A stretch of 64,000 nt of DNA from Algirhabdus cladophorae (lineage in GTDB: Bacteria > Pseudomonadota > Alphaproteobacteria > Rhodobacterales > Rhodobacteraceae), in the NCBI RefSeq assembly GCF_044772865.1, contig NZ_CP173029.1, positions 1,054,001 through 1,118,000 on the forward strand, written 5' to 3'. Below are positions 15,519-23,407 of the stretch, in pieces (positions within the stretch are counted from its first letter, which is position 1; each line of letters opens with the position of its first letter). Position numbers and translations under genes: made by a program. The notes beneath the pieces were generated by a model that worked only from the letters and a program-made list of their open reading frames with translations, did not search any database and was not told the DNA's origin.

Positions 15519-17537
15519 ATGACCGACCTGCGCAAAGTTATCATTGATGGAAATGAAGTTGAGGTAGACGGGGCTATGACCCTGATCCAAGCCTGTGAAG
15601 AGGCCGGGATCGAGGTGCCGCGTTTTTGCTATCACGAACGTCTTTCGATTGCCGGTAACTGCCGGATGTGTTTGGTCGAAGTTGTGGGTGGTCCGCCCAA
15701 GCCAGCCGCCTCTTGTGCGATGCAGGTCAAAGATTTGCGCCCCGGACCCGAAGGCCAGCCGCCTGTGGTGAAAACCAATTCGCCCATGGTCAAAAAGGCC
15801 CGTGAGGGGGTGATGGAATTTTTGCTGATCAACCACCCGCTGGATTGTCCGATTTGCGACCAAGGCGGCGAATGCGATTTGCAGGATCAGGCCATGGCCT
15901 ACGGCGTGGATTTCAGCCGTTTCCGCGAACCCAAGCGTGCCACAGATGATCTGGATCTTGGTCCATTGGTCGAGACGCACATGACCCGCTGTATTTCGTG
16001 CACGCGCTGTGTGCGTTTTACTTCTGAAGTGGCCGGGATCACACAGATGGGCCAAACCGGCCGCGGTGAGGATGCCGAGATTACCAGCTATTTGGGCGAA
16101 ACACTCGACAGCAATTTGCAAGGCAACATCATTGATCTGTGCCCTGTTGGGGCTTTGGTGTCGAAACCCTATGCCTTTACTGCGCGTCCGTGGGAGCTGA
16201 CGAAAACAGAATCCATCGACGTGATGGATGCCCTCGGCAGCAATATCCGGATCGATACCAAAGGCCGCGAAGTGATGCGTTTCTTGCCGCGCAACCATGA
16301 TGGTGTGAACGAGGAATGGATTTCGGACAAAACCCGTTTTGTTTGGGACGGCCTGCGCCGTCAACGCTTGGACACGCCTTATGTCCGCGAAAACGGTAAG
16401 CTGCGCAAAGCTGGCTGGGGCGAGGCCCTTGGGGCTGCTGCAGCTGCGATGAAGGGCAAGAAAGTTGCTGGTCTGGTTGGTGATTTGGCCCCTGTTGAGG
16501 CGGTATTTGCCCTAAAACAAATGGTTGAGGGGCTGGGTGGCACTGTTGAGTGTCGCACAGACAATGCCAAACTGCCTGTGGGCAACCGGTCGGCCTATGT
16601 GGGGACCGCTACGATCGAAGATCTTGATGACGCACAGAAAATCCTTCTGGTCGGCACAAATCCCAGAGTTGAAGCCCCTGTATTGAACGCTCGCCTGCGC
16701 AAGGCATGGACGCAGGGTGCTGATGTCACGCTGGTCGGTGAGGCCGTGGATCTAACCTATGACTATGAACATATGGGTACGGACCGGGCAGCGCTTGAAC
16801 ATGTGGCTGGCCTCGACATGTCTGACTTGAAAGACAAAAATGCGGTCGTGATTGTGGGCCAAGGCGCGCTGCAAGAGGCTGATGGCGAAGCTGTCTTGGC
16901 CTTGGTGCAACAGATTTGCGAAAAATCGGGCGGCAAGATGCTGGTGCTGCACACTGCCGCTGCCCGTGTTGGCGCAATGGATGTGGGCGCCGTCACCGAG
17001 GGCGGTCTGAAAGCCGCCGTTGATGGGGCCGAAGTGATCTATAACCTTGGGGCCGACGAAGTTGAGATCGAAAGCGACGCCTTTGTGATCTATCAGGGCA
17101 GCCATGGGGATCGTGGGGCGCACCGTGCTGACGTGATCCTGCCTGGGGCTGCCTACACCGAAGAGCAAGGCCTGTTCGTCAATACAGAAGGGCGGCCACA
17201 ATTGGCCCTGCGCGCGGGCTTTGCCCCTGGTGAGGCCAAGGAAAACTGGGCGATTTTGCGCGCCTTGTCCGCCGAGTTGGGAACAACACTGCCCTTCGAC
17301 AATCTGGCTGCGCTGCGCACGGCCTTGGTGGCCCAAGCGCCGCATCTGGCCAAAATTGATGATGTGCCAGAAAACCCATGGCAGGCATTGCCTGTGAAAA
17401 AGCCCGGGAAAGCGGATTTCCGCAATGCAGTAACGGATTTTTATCTAACAAACCCTATCGCTCGAGCGAGCCAGTTGATGGCAGAGTTGAGTGCGGGGGC
17501 AAAAGCCCGCAGTGAGACAAAGATTGCAGCGGAGTAA
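15519..17537 (+). CDS. nuoG: NADH-quinone oxidoreductase subunit G
   Basis: A 672-residue 75 kDa-type subunit of the peripheral arm. The N-terminus is a ferredoxin-like 2Fe-2S domain (CYHERLSIAGNCRMCLVEV, then SCAMQ), followed by the His-ligated cluster motif HPLDCPICDQGGECDLQDQ and the 4Fe-4S motif CISCTRCVRF with a distant CPVGAL. The remainder is a molybdopterin-oxidoreductase-like domain without a bound cofactor. Its length is close to mitochondrial NDUFS1 and shorter than E. coli NuoG. A lipoprotein gene begins five bases after the stop. Confidence 0.97.
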   Translation: MTDLRKVIIDGNEVEVDGAMTLIQACEEAGIEVPRFCYHERLSIAGNCRMCLVEVVGGPPKPAASCAMQVKDLRPGPEGQPPVVKTNSPMVKKAREGVMEFLLINHPLDCPICDQGGECDLQDQAMAYGVDFSRFREPKRATDDLDLGPLVETHMTRCISCTRCVRFTSEVAGITQMGQTGRGEDAEITSYLGETLDSNLQGNIIDLCPVGALVSKPYAFTARPWELTKTESIDVMDALGSNIRIDTKGREVMRFLPRNHDGVNEEWISDKTRFVWDGLRRQRLDTPYVRENGKLRKAGWGEALGAAAAAMKGKKVAGLVGDLAPVEAVFALKQMVEGLGGTVECRTDNAKLPVGNRSAYVGTATIEDLDDAQKILLVGTNPRVEAPVLNARLRKAWTQGADVTLVGEAVDLTYDYEHMGTDRAALEHVAGLDMSDLKDKNAVVIVGQGALQEADGEAVLALVQQICEKSGGKMLVLHTAAARVGAMDVGAVTEGGLKAAVDGAEVIYNLGADEVEIESDAFVIYQGSHGDRGAHRADVILPGAAYTEEQGLFVNTEGRPQLALRAGFAPGEAKENWAILRALSAELGTTLPFDNLAALRTALVAQAPHLAKIDDVPENPWQALPVKKPGKADFRNAVTDFYLTNPIARASQLMAELSAGAKARSETKIAAE

Positions 17538-17542
17538 GGGCA

Positions 17543-17935
17543 ATGCGGGGCATCACCCTTATGCTAGGAACAGTGGCTTTGGTCGGATGTGCGCCCGCTG
17601 AACCAGTGGAGGAGGCCCGTGCGTTTTCGCCGGTTTACCAAGGAATCAGTACGTCGCTTTTGGATGGGGATTTGGTGCAGTTTAACGTGGCTATGACCGG
17701 TGCGCGCGATGAAAGCGACGCTGCGGCCTACGCGGAATGTGCTGCCAGCCAATATGCCTTGATCCGGGGCTATGGATTTGCGCGATTGGTGCGCACAAAC
17801 GTATACAAAGAGGGTGGTGTTTCGCGCGCAGATGCGGTTTACACCATATCGCCAACATTGCCACGCGGGACCAAGACAATTGACGCCGAAGTCAAGGTCG
17901 CGGACTGTGCGGCGCAAGGGATACCGACTGTGTGA
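17543..17935 (+). CDS. Putative lipoprotein in the nuo cluster
   Basis: A 130-residue protein. The N-terminus MRGITLMLGTVALVGCAPAE is a lipoprotein signal with a clear lipobox (LVGC, lipidated Cys16). The mature part has two further cysteines (AECAAS and DCAAQG) that could pair. It lies between nuoG and nuoH, with gaps of five and six bases, so it is co-expressed with complex I and would be anchored in the inner or outer membrane facing the periplasm. I do not recognise the domain. A Cys-bridged periplasmic accessory is plausible but unproven. Confidence 0.65.
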   Translation: MRGITLMLGTVALVGCAPAEPVEEARAFSPVYQGISTSLLDGDLVQFNVAMTGARDESDAAAYAECAASQYALIRGYGFARLVRTNVYKEGGVSRADAVYTISPTLPRGTKTIDAEVKVADCAAQGIPTV

Positions 17936-17941
17936 GGATGA

Positions 17942-18976
17942 ATGGCTGAGTTTTTGACAACGAACGCCGGGATCGCCCTGATTATTGCCGCGCAATGCTT
18001 GGCAGTGATCGCTTTTGTGATGATCTCGCTTCTTTTTTTGGTCTACGGTGACCGTAAAATTTGGGCGGCTGTCCAAATGCGGCGCGGTCCAAACGTGGTT
18101 GGGGTCTTTGGCCTCCTGCAAACTGTCGCTGATGCGCTGAAATATGTGGTGAAGGAAATTGTGGTTCCGGCTGGTTCGGACAAAGCGGTGTTCCTGCTGG
18201 CCCCCTTGATCAGTTTTGTTTTGGCCTTGATCGCCTGGGCGGTGATCCCGTTCAACGACACATGGGTTTTGGCCGACATCAACGTGGCCATTTTGTACGT
18301 TTTCGCCATTGGATCGCTGGAAGTGTACGGCGTGATCATGGGCGGATGGGCGTCAAACTCGAAATATCCGTTCTTGGGCTCGCTGCGGTCTGCTGCGCAG
18401 ATGATTTCCTACGAGGTCAGCATCGGCTTGATCATCGTCGGCGTGATCATCTCGACCTCGTCGCTGAACTTTGGCGCCATTGTTGCAGCCCAAGACACCG
18501 CTTATGGGTTCTTTGGCTGGTATTGGCTGCCGCATTTCCCGATGGTGTTCTTGTTCTTTATCAGCGCCTTGGCCGAGACCAATCGCCCACCATTCGACCT
18601 ACCCGAAGCGGAATCCGAATTGGTTGCGGGCTATCAGGTTGAATATTCATCCACCCCGTTTTTGCTGTTCATGGCTGGTGAGTACATCGCGATCTTCTTG
18701 ATGTGCGCTTTGATGAGTTTGCTGTTCTTTGGCGGCTGGCTGTCACCGTTCCCGTTCTTGCCCGATGGCCCGTTGTGGATGGTCGGCAAGATGGCGTTCT
18801 TCTTCTTTATGATCGCCATGGTGAAGGCCATCGTGCCGCGCTACCGCTATGACCAATTGATGCGCTTGGGTTGGAAAGTGTTCCTGCCGTTCTCGCTGGC
18901 ATGGGTCGTGTTTGTGGCGTTTGCTGCGAAATTCGGGTGGTTCTGGGGTATCTATGCCCGCTGGGTAGGAGCGTAA
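17942..18976 (+). CDS. nuoH: NADH-quinone oxidoreductase subunit H
   Basis: A 344-residue membrane subunit (ND1 type) with about eight transmembrane helices that forms the quinone entry and couples it to the proton channels. Recognised by QMRRGPNVVGVFGLLQ, the acidic loop AETNRPPFDLPEAESELV that lines the quinone cavity, and VPRYRYDQLM near the end. The ATG at 17942 follows a GAGG. Length and motifs are normal. It sits between the lipoprotein gene and nuoI. Confidence 0.97.
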   Translation: MAEFLTTNAGIALIIAAQCLAVIAFVMISLLFLVYGDRKIWAAVQMRRGPNVVGVFGLLQTVADALKYVVKEIVVPAGSDKAVFLLAPLISFVLALIAWAVIPFNDTWVLADINVAILYVFAIGSLEVYGVIMGGWASNSKYPFLGSLRSAAQMISYEVSIGLIIVGVIISTSSLNFGAIVAAQDTAYGFFGWYWLPHFPMVFLFFISALAETNRPPFDLPEAESELVAGYQVEYSSTPFLLFMAGEYIAIFLMCALMSLLFFGGWLSPFPFLPDGPLWMVGKMAFFFFMIAMVKAIVPRYRYDQLMRLGWKVFLPFSLAWVVFVAFAAKFGWFWGIYARWVGA

Positions 18977-18979
18977 GAA

Positions 18980-19471
18980 ATGGCTACAAACTATGTACGT
19001 CGCGCCAAGTACTTTTTGCTGTTGGACTTTTTCAAAGGGTTCAAGTTGGGGTTCAAATACTTCTTTGCGCCCAAGGCCACACTGAACTACCCCCATGAAA
19101 AGGGGCCTTTGTCGCCGCGGTTCCGGGGCGAGCACGCGTTGCGGCGCTATCCCAACGGCGAAGAGCGCTGCATTGCGTGCAAGTTGTGCGAGGCTGTCTG
19201 TCCGGCACAAGCCATCACTATTGACGCCGAACCGCGAGATGATGGCAGCCGCCGCACCACACGCTATGACATCGACATGACCAAATGTATCTATTGCGGC
19301 TTCTGTCAGGAAGCTTGCCCTGTGGATGCCATTGTCGAAGGCCCGAATTTCGAGTTTTCAACGGAAACCCGCGAAGAGCTGTACTACGACAAGAACAAGC
19401 TGCTGGAAAACGGCGACCGTTGGGAAGCCGAGATCGCGCGTAACTTGGAAATGGATGCGCCTTACCGATGA
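18980..19471 (+). CDS. nuoI: NADH-quinone oxidoreductase subunit I
   Basis: A 163-residue TYKY-type subunit with two ferredoxin-like 4Fe-4S motifs, CIACKLCEAVCPAQAI and CIYCGFCQEACPVDAI, binding clusters N6a and N6b that lead electrons to NuoB. An amphipathic N-terminal helix (FFKGFKLGFKYFF) fits membrane-surface attachment. It starts three bases after nuoH and overlaps the next gene by four bases. Confidence 0.97.
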   Translation: MATNYVRRAKYFLLLDFFKGFKLGFKYFFAPKATLNYPHEKGPLSPRFRGEHALRRYPNGEERCIACKLCEAVCPAQAITIDAEPRDDGSRRTTRYDIDMTKCIYCGFCQEACPVDAIVEGPNFEFSTETREELYYDKNKLLENGDRWEAEIARNLEMDAPYR

Positions 19472-19869
19472 GCCCGGCTACGGATCATATCAACACCTAT
19501 GCACGGGGCAAAGCCCTGTCGGAAGCCGTGAACCCCGGCATGGAGGACGCATTGCGCGGCCGCTATGACGCGTTGGTGCCGGGCCTGTCGGAAACGATTG
19601 TGGATGTGGCCTATGGCAAGTTTTATGCCCGAGACGGCGTCGATGAAAAGACACGTTTGTTGGCAACGATTGCTGCGTTGACAGCTTTGGGGGGCCAGAC
19701 CCGTCCGCAGCTCAAGATCAACATTGCCAGCGCGTTAAGCGTGGGGGCAACGCCGCAAGAGATCTCGGAGATTATCTTTCAGATGACGCTCTACGGGGGC
19801 TTTCCAGCGATGATCAATGCGCTGAATGCGGCCATAGAAGTCTTTGATGAACAAGGAGTTGCCGCATGA
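19468..19869 (+). CDS. Carboxymuconolactone decarboxylase-like protein (first of a pair)
   Basis: A 133-residue protein of the CMD/AhpD-like helical fold. The core is VDEKTRLLATIAALTALGG, followed by GATPQEISEIIFQM and a final helix. It lacks the CxxC pair needed for AhpD peroxidase chemistry; there is no cysteine at all, so it resembles gamma-carboxymuconolactone decarboxylase or a structural member. It overlaps nuoI and the next gene by four bases each, so it is tightly coupled to the nuo cluster, with no aromatic catabolism genes nearby. Role unknown. Confidence 0.75.
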   Translation: MSPATDHINTYARGKALSEAVNPGMEDALRGRYDALVPGLSETIVDVAYGKFYARDGVDEKTRLLATIAALTALGGQTRPQLKINIASALSVGATPQEISEIIFQMTLYGGFPAMINALNAAIEVFDEQGVAA

Positions 19870-20267
19870 GCGTGAACCCCTTCGAAGAGATGATGCGTCA
19901 AGCGCAGGAAATGATGGCCTCGGCCAATCCCAAAATGGCCGAGATGATGCCCAAGGGCCTCGAAGACTTTATGCCTGTGATGCCAAAAGAGATGCTTGAG
20001 ACGTTCTTTGGCAAAGGCATGAACCCGGGTGGCTTGGACAGCAAGACCCGGTTGCTGCTGACCCTTGCTGGTTTGGTGGCCTCTGGTGCCGATCAGGAAC
20101 TGGCGATCAAGATGGCGGTAAAACACGCGATCGAAGCAGGGGCCACGGGCCAAGAAATTATCGAAACCATCAGCCAAATGGTCGTGTTCGGTGGTCCAAA
20201 TGCGATGACCACGGCCATGACCATTGCCAAATCGGTGATGGATGAAACAAAGGAAGATGACGCATGA
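19866..20267 (+). CDS. Carboxymuconolactone decarboxylase-like protein (second of a pair)
   Basis: A 133-residue protein with the same core as its neighbour: LDSKTRLLLTLAGLVASGA, GATGQEIIETISQM and a closing helix, preceded by a Met-rich N-terminal region (EEMMRQAQEMMASANPKMAEMMP). No cysteine, hence no AhpD-type redox centre. Overlaps of four bases with the gene before and with nuoJ after it. The pair may form a heteromer; the Met-rich N-terminus is unlike the first copy. Function in or near complex I is unproven. Confidence 0.75.
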   Translation: MSVNPFEEMMRQAQEMMASANPKMAEMMPKGLEDFMPVMPKEMLETFFGKGMNPGGLDSKTRLLLTLAGLVASGADQELAIKMAVKHAIEAGATGQEIIETISQMVVFGGPNAMTTAMTIAKSVMDETKEDDA

Positions 20268-20869
20268 CAGTTGCTGCATTTGCATTCTACCTGTTCGCAA
20301 TCACCACCGTTTTCGGGGGACTGTTCACAGTGATCAGCCGCAACCCCGTGCATTCGGTCTTGTGGTTGATCCTTGCGTTCCTGTCATCTGCCGGGCTGTT
20401 TGTATTGCTGGGCGCTGAATTTGTAGCGATGCTGTTGATCATCGTGTACGTGGGCGCCGTGGCGGTTTTGTTCCTGTTTGTAGTGATGATGCTGGACGTG
20501 GATTTTGCCGAACTTAAGGCTGAAATGGCTAAATATGTACCGCTGGCCATGCTTATTGGCGTGGTTTTGTTGATGCAATTGGCGATTGCCTTTGGCGCTT
20601 GGGAATTCTCGGAAGGCTTCGAGACCCGCGTTGCGGCCGCACCGGGGGATGCCCATAACACGGCCGCTTTGGGTTTGTTGCTTTATGATGAGTATATTTA
20701 CCTCTTCCAAGCCGCAGGATTGATCCTGTTGGTGGCGATGATTGGTGCGATTGTTTTGACCCTGCGCCACCGCGAGGATGTCAAACGTCAGGATATCGTC
20801 AGCCAGATCATGCGTGATCCGGCAGAACAAATGGAATTGAAGGATGTCAAACCGGGGCAAGGCCTGTGA
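20264..20869 (+). CDS. nuoJ: NADH-quinone oxidoreductase subunit J
   Basis: A 201-residue ND6-type membrane subunit with five transmembrane helices. Recognised by SRNPVHSVLWLILAFLSSAG, the central helix MLLIIVYVGAVAVLFLFVVMML with its glycine-based bulge, and a last helix followed by TLRHREDVKRQ. The start overlaps the preceding gene by four bases; the stop overlaps a tiny downstream reading frame (GTGA). Confidence 0.95.
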   Translation: MTVAAFAFYLFAITTVFGGLFTVISRNPVHSVLWLILAFLSSAGLFVLLGAEFVAMLLIIVYVGAVAVLFLFVVMMLDVDFAELKAEMAKYVPLAMLIGVVLLMQLAIAFGAWEFSEGFETRVAAAPGDAHNTAALGLLLYDEYIYLFQAAGLILLVAMIGAIVLTLRHREDVKRQDIVSQIMRDPAEQMELKDVKPGQGL

Positions 20870-20946
20870 TCTGGCTGATCATCGGGGTTGCTATGATTGT
20901 GTTTGGTATGCTGCTGAAACGACGCCTGAAGGGCAAAGATGACTAA
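20866..20946 (+). CDS. Possible 26-residue membrane peptide between nuoJ and nuoK
   Basis: A GTG overlaps the nuoJ stop (GTGA) and opens a 26-codon frame: hydrophobic WLIIGVAMIVFGMLL followed by a basic/acidic tail KRRLKGKDD and a TAA stop. One helix with positive residues on the C-terminal side is what a real single-span peptide would look like, and the overlap matches the coupling used throughout this cluster. It is too short to recognise by family. It could be a small accessory subunit or chance. Confidence 0.45.
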   Translation: MIWLIIGVAMIVFGMLLKRRLKGKDD

Positions 20947-21006
20947 CCCTGCAAAGGGTCACTACCACTGCCTCGCTGAACCAGCTTGGGGAAGGATACG
21001 GGAACT

Positions 21007-21312
21007 ATGATCGGACTAGAACATTACCTGACAGTGGCAGCGGCCCTGTTTGTGATCGGCATCTTTGGCCTGTTTCTGAACCGCAAGAACGTGATTATTC
21101 TGCTGATGTCGGTGGAATTGATGCTGCTGGCGGTGAACATCAATCTAGTGGCATTTTCCAGTTTCTTGGGGGATTTGGTCGGGCAGGTGTTTACCTTGTT
21201 TGTCCTGACGGTTGCAGCGGCTGAAGCGGCCATTGGGCTGGCGATTTTGGTCTGTTTCTTCCGGACCCGCGGAACCATCGCCGTCGAAGACGCCAATGTG
21301 ATGAAGGGCTAA
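21007..21312 (+). CDS. nuoK: NADH-quinone oxidoreductase subunit K
   Basis: A 101-residue ND4L-type subunit with three transmembrane helices. FGLFLNRKNVIILLMSVELMLLAVN contains the conserved glutamate in helix 2; a second conserved glutamate lies in TVAAAEAAIGLAIL. The start at 21007 (MIGLEHYL) is standard for the family and has AAGGA ten bases upstream; a more upstream frame start adds seven unlike residues. nuoL begins four bases after the stop. Confidence 0.96.
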   Translation: MIGLEHYLTVAAALFVIGIFGLFLNRKNVIILLMSVELMLLAVNINLVAFSSFLGDLVGQVFTLFVLTVAAAEAAIGLAILVCFFRTRGTIAVEDANVMKG

Positions 21313-21316
21313 GATC

Positions 21317-23407
21317 ATGGAAACCATCATCCTCTTTGCCCCTCTGGTTGGCGCGCTGATTTGTGGCTTTGGCTGGAAGTTTATCGGCCAAGTGGCAGCG
21401 CAATCTGTGGCCACGGGCCTGTTGTTTTTGGCCGCGATCTTGTCTTGGATCGTGTTCCTGACCCATGACGGTCAGACGGAAAGCATCCAGATCCTGCGCT
21501 GGATCGAAAGTGGCACGCTAAGCACCGATTGGGGCATCCGAATGGATCGCCTGACAGCGACAATGTTGATTGTGATCAACACTGTGTCAGCGCTCGTGCA
21601 TCTGTATTCCTTTGGCTATATGGCCCACGACGAGAACTTCCGCGAAGGCGAGGTCTACCGCCCACGTTTCTTTGCCTATCTGTCGTTCTTTACCTTTGCG
21701 ATGTTGATGCTGGTGACCTCTGACAACCTTGTGCAGATGTTCTTTGGTTGGGAGGGGGTCGGCGTGGCCTCGTATCTTTTGATCAACTTCTACTACCGCA
21801 AACCATCGGCAAATGCCGCCGCGATGAAGGCGTTTATCGTCAACCGCGTGGGTGATTTTGGTTTTGCCTTGGGGATTTTCGGCCTTTATTTCCTCGTGGA
21901 TAGCATCAAGTTTGACGACATTTTCGCCGCTGTTCCACAGATTGCTGAGACGCAAATGACCTTCCTTTGGGGCGAATGGAACGCGGCCAATGTACTGGCC
22001 ATCCTATTGTTCATTGGGGCCATGGGTAAATCGGCCCAGTTGATCCTGCACACATGGTTGCCCGACGCGATGGAAGGCCCGACGCCCGTGTCCGCGCTGA
22101 TTCACGCGGCCACCATGGTCACGGCCGGTGTGTTCTTGGTTTGCCGCATGTCACCACTGATGGAATATGCGCCAGCCGCGACCAATTTCATTGTCATCCT
22201 TGGCGCCACAACAGCGTTTTTCGCAGCGACTGTGGGCCTTGTGCAAAACGATATCAAGCGCGTGATCGCCTATTCGACCTGCTCGCAGCTGGGGTATATG
22301 TTCGTGGCCGCAGGCGTTGGCGTCTATTCCGTGGCGATGTTCCACTTGCTGACCCACGCGTTCTTTAAAGCCATGTTGTTCTTGGGCGCGGGCAGCGTCA
22401 TCCACGCCATGCACCACGAGCAAGATATGCGCAACTACGGCGGTTTGCGCAAAAAGATCCCGCTGACCTTTTGGGCGATGATGATCGGCACCTTGGCCAT
22501 CACCGGTGTTGGTATTCCGCTGACCCATATTGGATTTGCAGGCTTCCTGTCGAAAGATGCCGTGATCGAAAGCGCCTATGTGGGCTCGCAATATGCCTTC
22601 TGGATGTTGGTGATCGCAGCGGCCATGACCAGTTTTTACAGCTGGCGTTTGATGTTCCTGACATTCTACGGAAAGCCGCGCGGCGACAAGCACACGCATG
22701 AACATGCGCACGAAAGCCCGTGGACCATGACAGCCCCCTTGGCAGTGTTGGCGGTTGGCGCGATTTTCTCGGGCATGGTGTTTTACAAGCCGTTCTTTGG
22801 CGACGAGACAGCCGTCAACAAATTCTTTGGCATCCCAACGGCCGAGGCCCATGCATCCGTTTCTGAGCCTGCGATTAAATTGGTAGGTACTGCCCATGCC
22901 GCGACCGAAACTAAGGACGACGACCACGGTGCGGACAAAGTCGCAGCCAAACCAGGGCAGGGCGCGATCCATATGGGGCCAGACAATCATGTGCTGCACG
23001 ATGCGCACTATGTGGCCAAATGGGTCAAAGTGAGCCCGTTTATTGCGATGCTGCTTGGGTTTGCCTTGGCGTGGCTGATGTATATCCGCAGGCCTGATCT
23101 GCCCGGTAAACTGGCCGAAAGCCAACAACCGCTTTATCAGTTCCTGTTGAACAAATGGTATTTCGACGAGATCTACAATTTCCTCTTTGTGAACCCCGCC
23201 AAATCCCTTGGCCGTATCCTGTGGAAACGTGGCGACACGGCTGTGATTGACGGCGGCATCAACGGTCTTGCCATGGGTATCGTGCCGTTCTTTACCCGTC
23301 TCGCGGGGCGTGCCCAGTCGGGCTATATCTTTACCTACGCGTTTGCCATGGTCATCGGGATTGTTGTCCTGATCACTTGGATGACGCTCATGTCGGGGGC
23401 CAACTGA
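21317..23407 (+). CDS. nuoL: NADH-quinone oxidoreductase subunit L
   Basis: A 696-residue antiporter-like subunit at the distal end of the membrane arm, pumping protons. It shows FFGWEGVGVASYLLI, LHTWLPDAMEGPTPVSALIHAATMVTAG (including the channel lysine/histidine region) and FSTC-type helix 8 segment AYSTCSQLGYMF. Two charged stretches rich in His and Asp (DKHTHEHAHES and KDDDHGADK) lie before the lateral helix region, a common insert site. Length is somewhat above E. coli NuoL. The stop shares one base with the nuoM start. Confidence 0.97.
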   Translation: METIILFAPLVGALICGFGWKFIGQVAAQSVATGLLFLAAILSWIVFLTHDGQTESIQILRWIESGTLSTDWGIRMDRLTATMLIVINTVSALVHLYSFGYMAHDENFREGEVYRPRFFAYLSFFTFAMLMLVTSDNLVQMFFGWEGVGVASYLLINFYYRKPSANAAAMKAFIVNRVGDFGFALGIFGLYFLVDSIKFDDIFAAVPQIAETQMTFLWGEWNAANVLAILLFIGAMGKSAQLILHTWLPDAMEGPTPVSALIHAATMVTAGVFLVCRMSPLMEYAPAATNFIVILGATTAFFAATVGLVQNDIKRVIAYSTCSQLGYMFVAAGVGVYSVAMFHLLTHAFFKAMLFLGAGSVIHAMHHEQDMRNYGGLRKKIPLTFWAMMIGTLAITGVGIPLTHIGFAGFLSKDAVIESAYVGSQYAFWMLVIAAAMTSFYSWRLMFLTFYGKPRGDKHTHEHAHESPWTMTAPLAVLAVGAIFSGMVFYKPFFGDETAVNKFFGIPTAEAHASVSEPAIKLVGTAHAATETKDDDHGADKVAAKPGQGAIHMGPDNHVLHDAHYVAKWVKVSPFIAMLLGFALAWLMYIRRPDLPGKLAESQQPLYQFLLNKWYFDEIYNFLFVNPAKSLGRILWKRGDTAVIDGGINGLAMGIVPFFTRLAGRAQSGYIFTYAFAMVIGIVVLITWMTLMSGAN

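Noticed and set aside
22151..23128. A 325-codon minus-strand frame opposite nuoL, rich in His and Gln
   Set aside because: Antisense of transmembrane coding sequence; no conserved motif or start signal.
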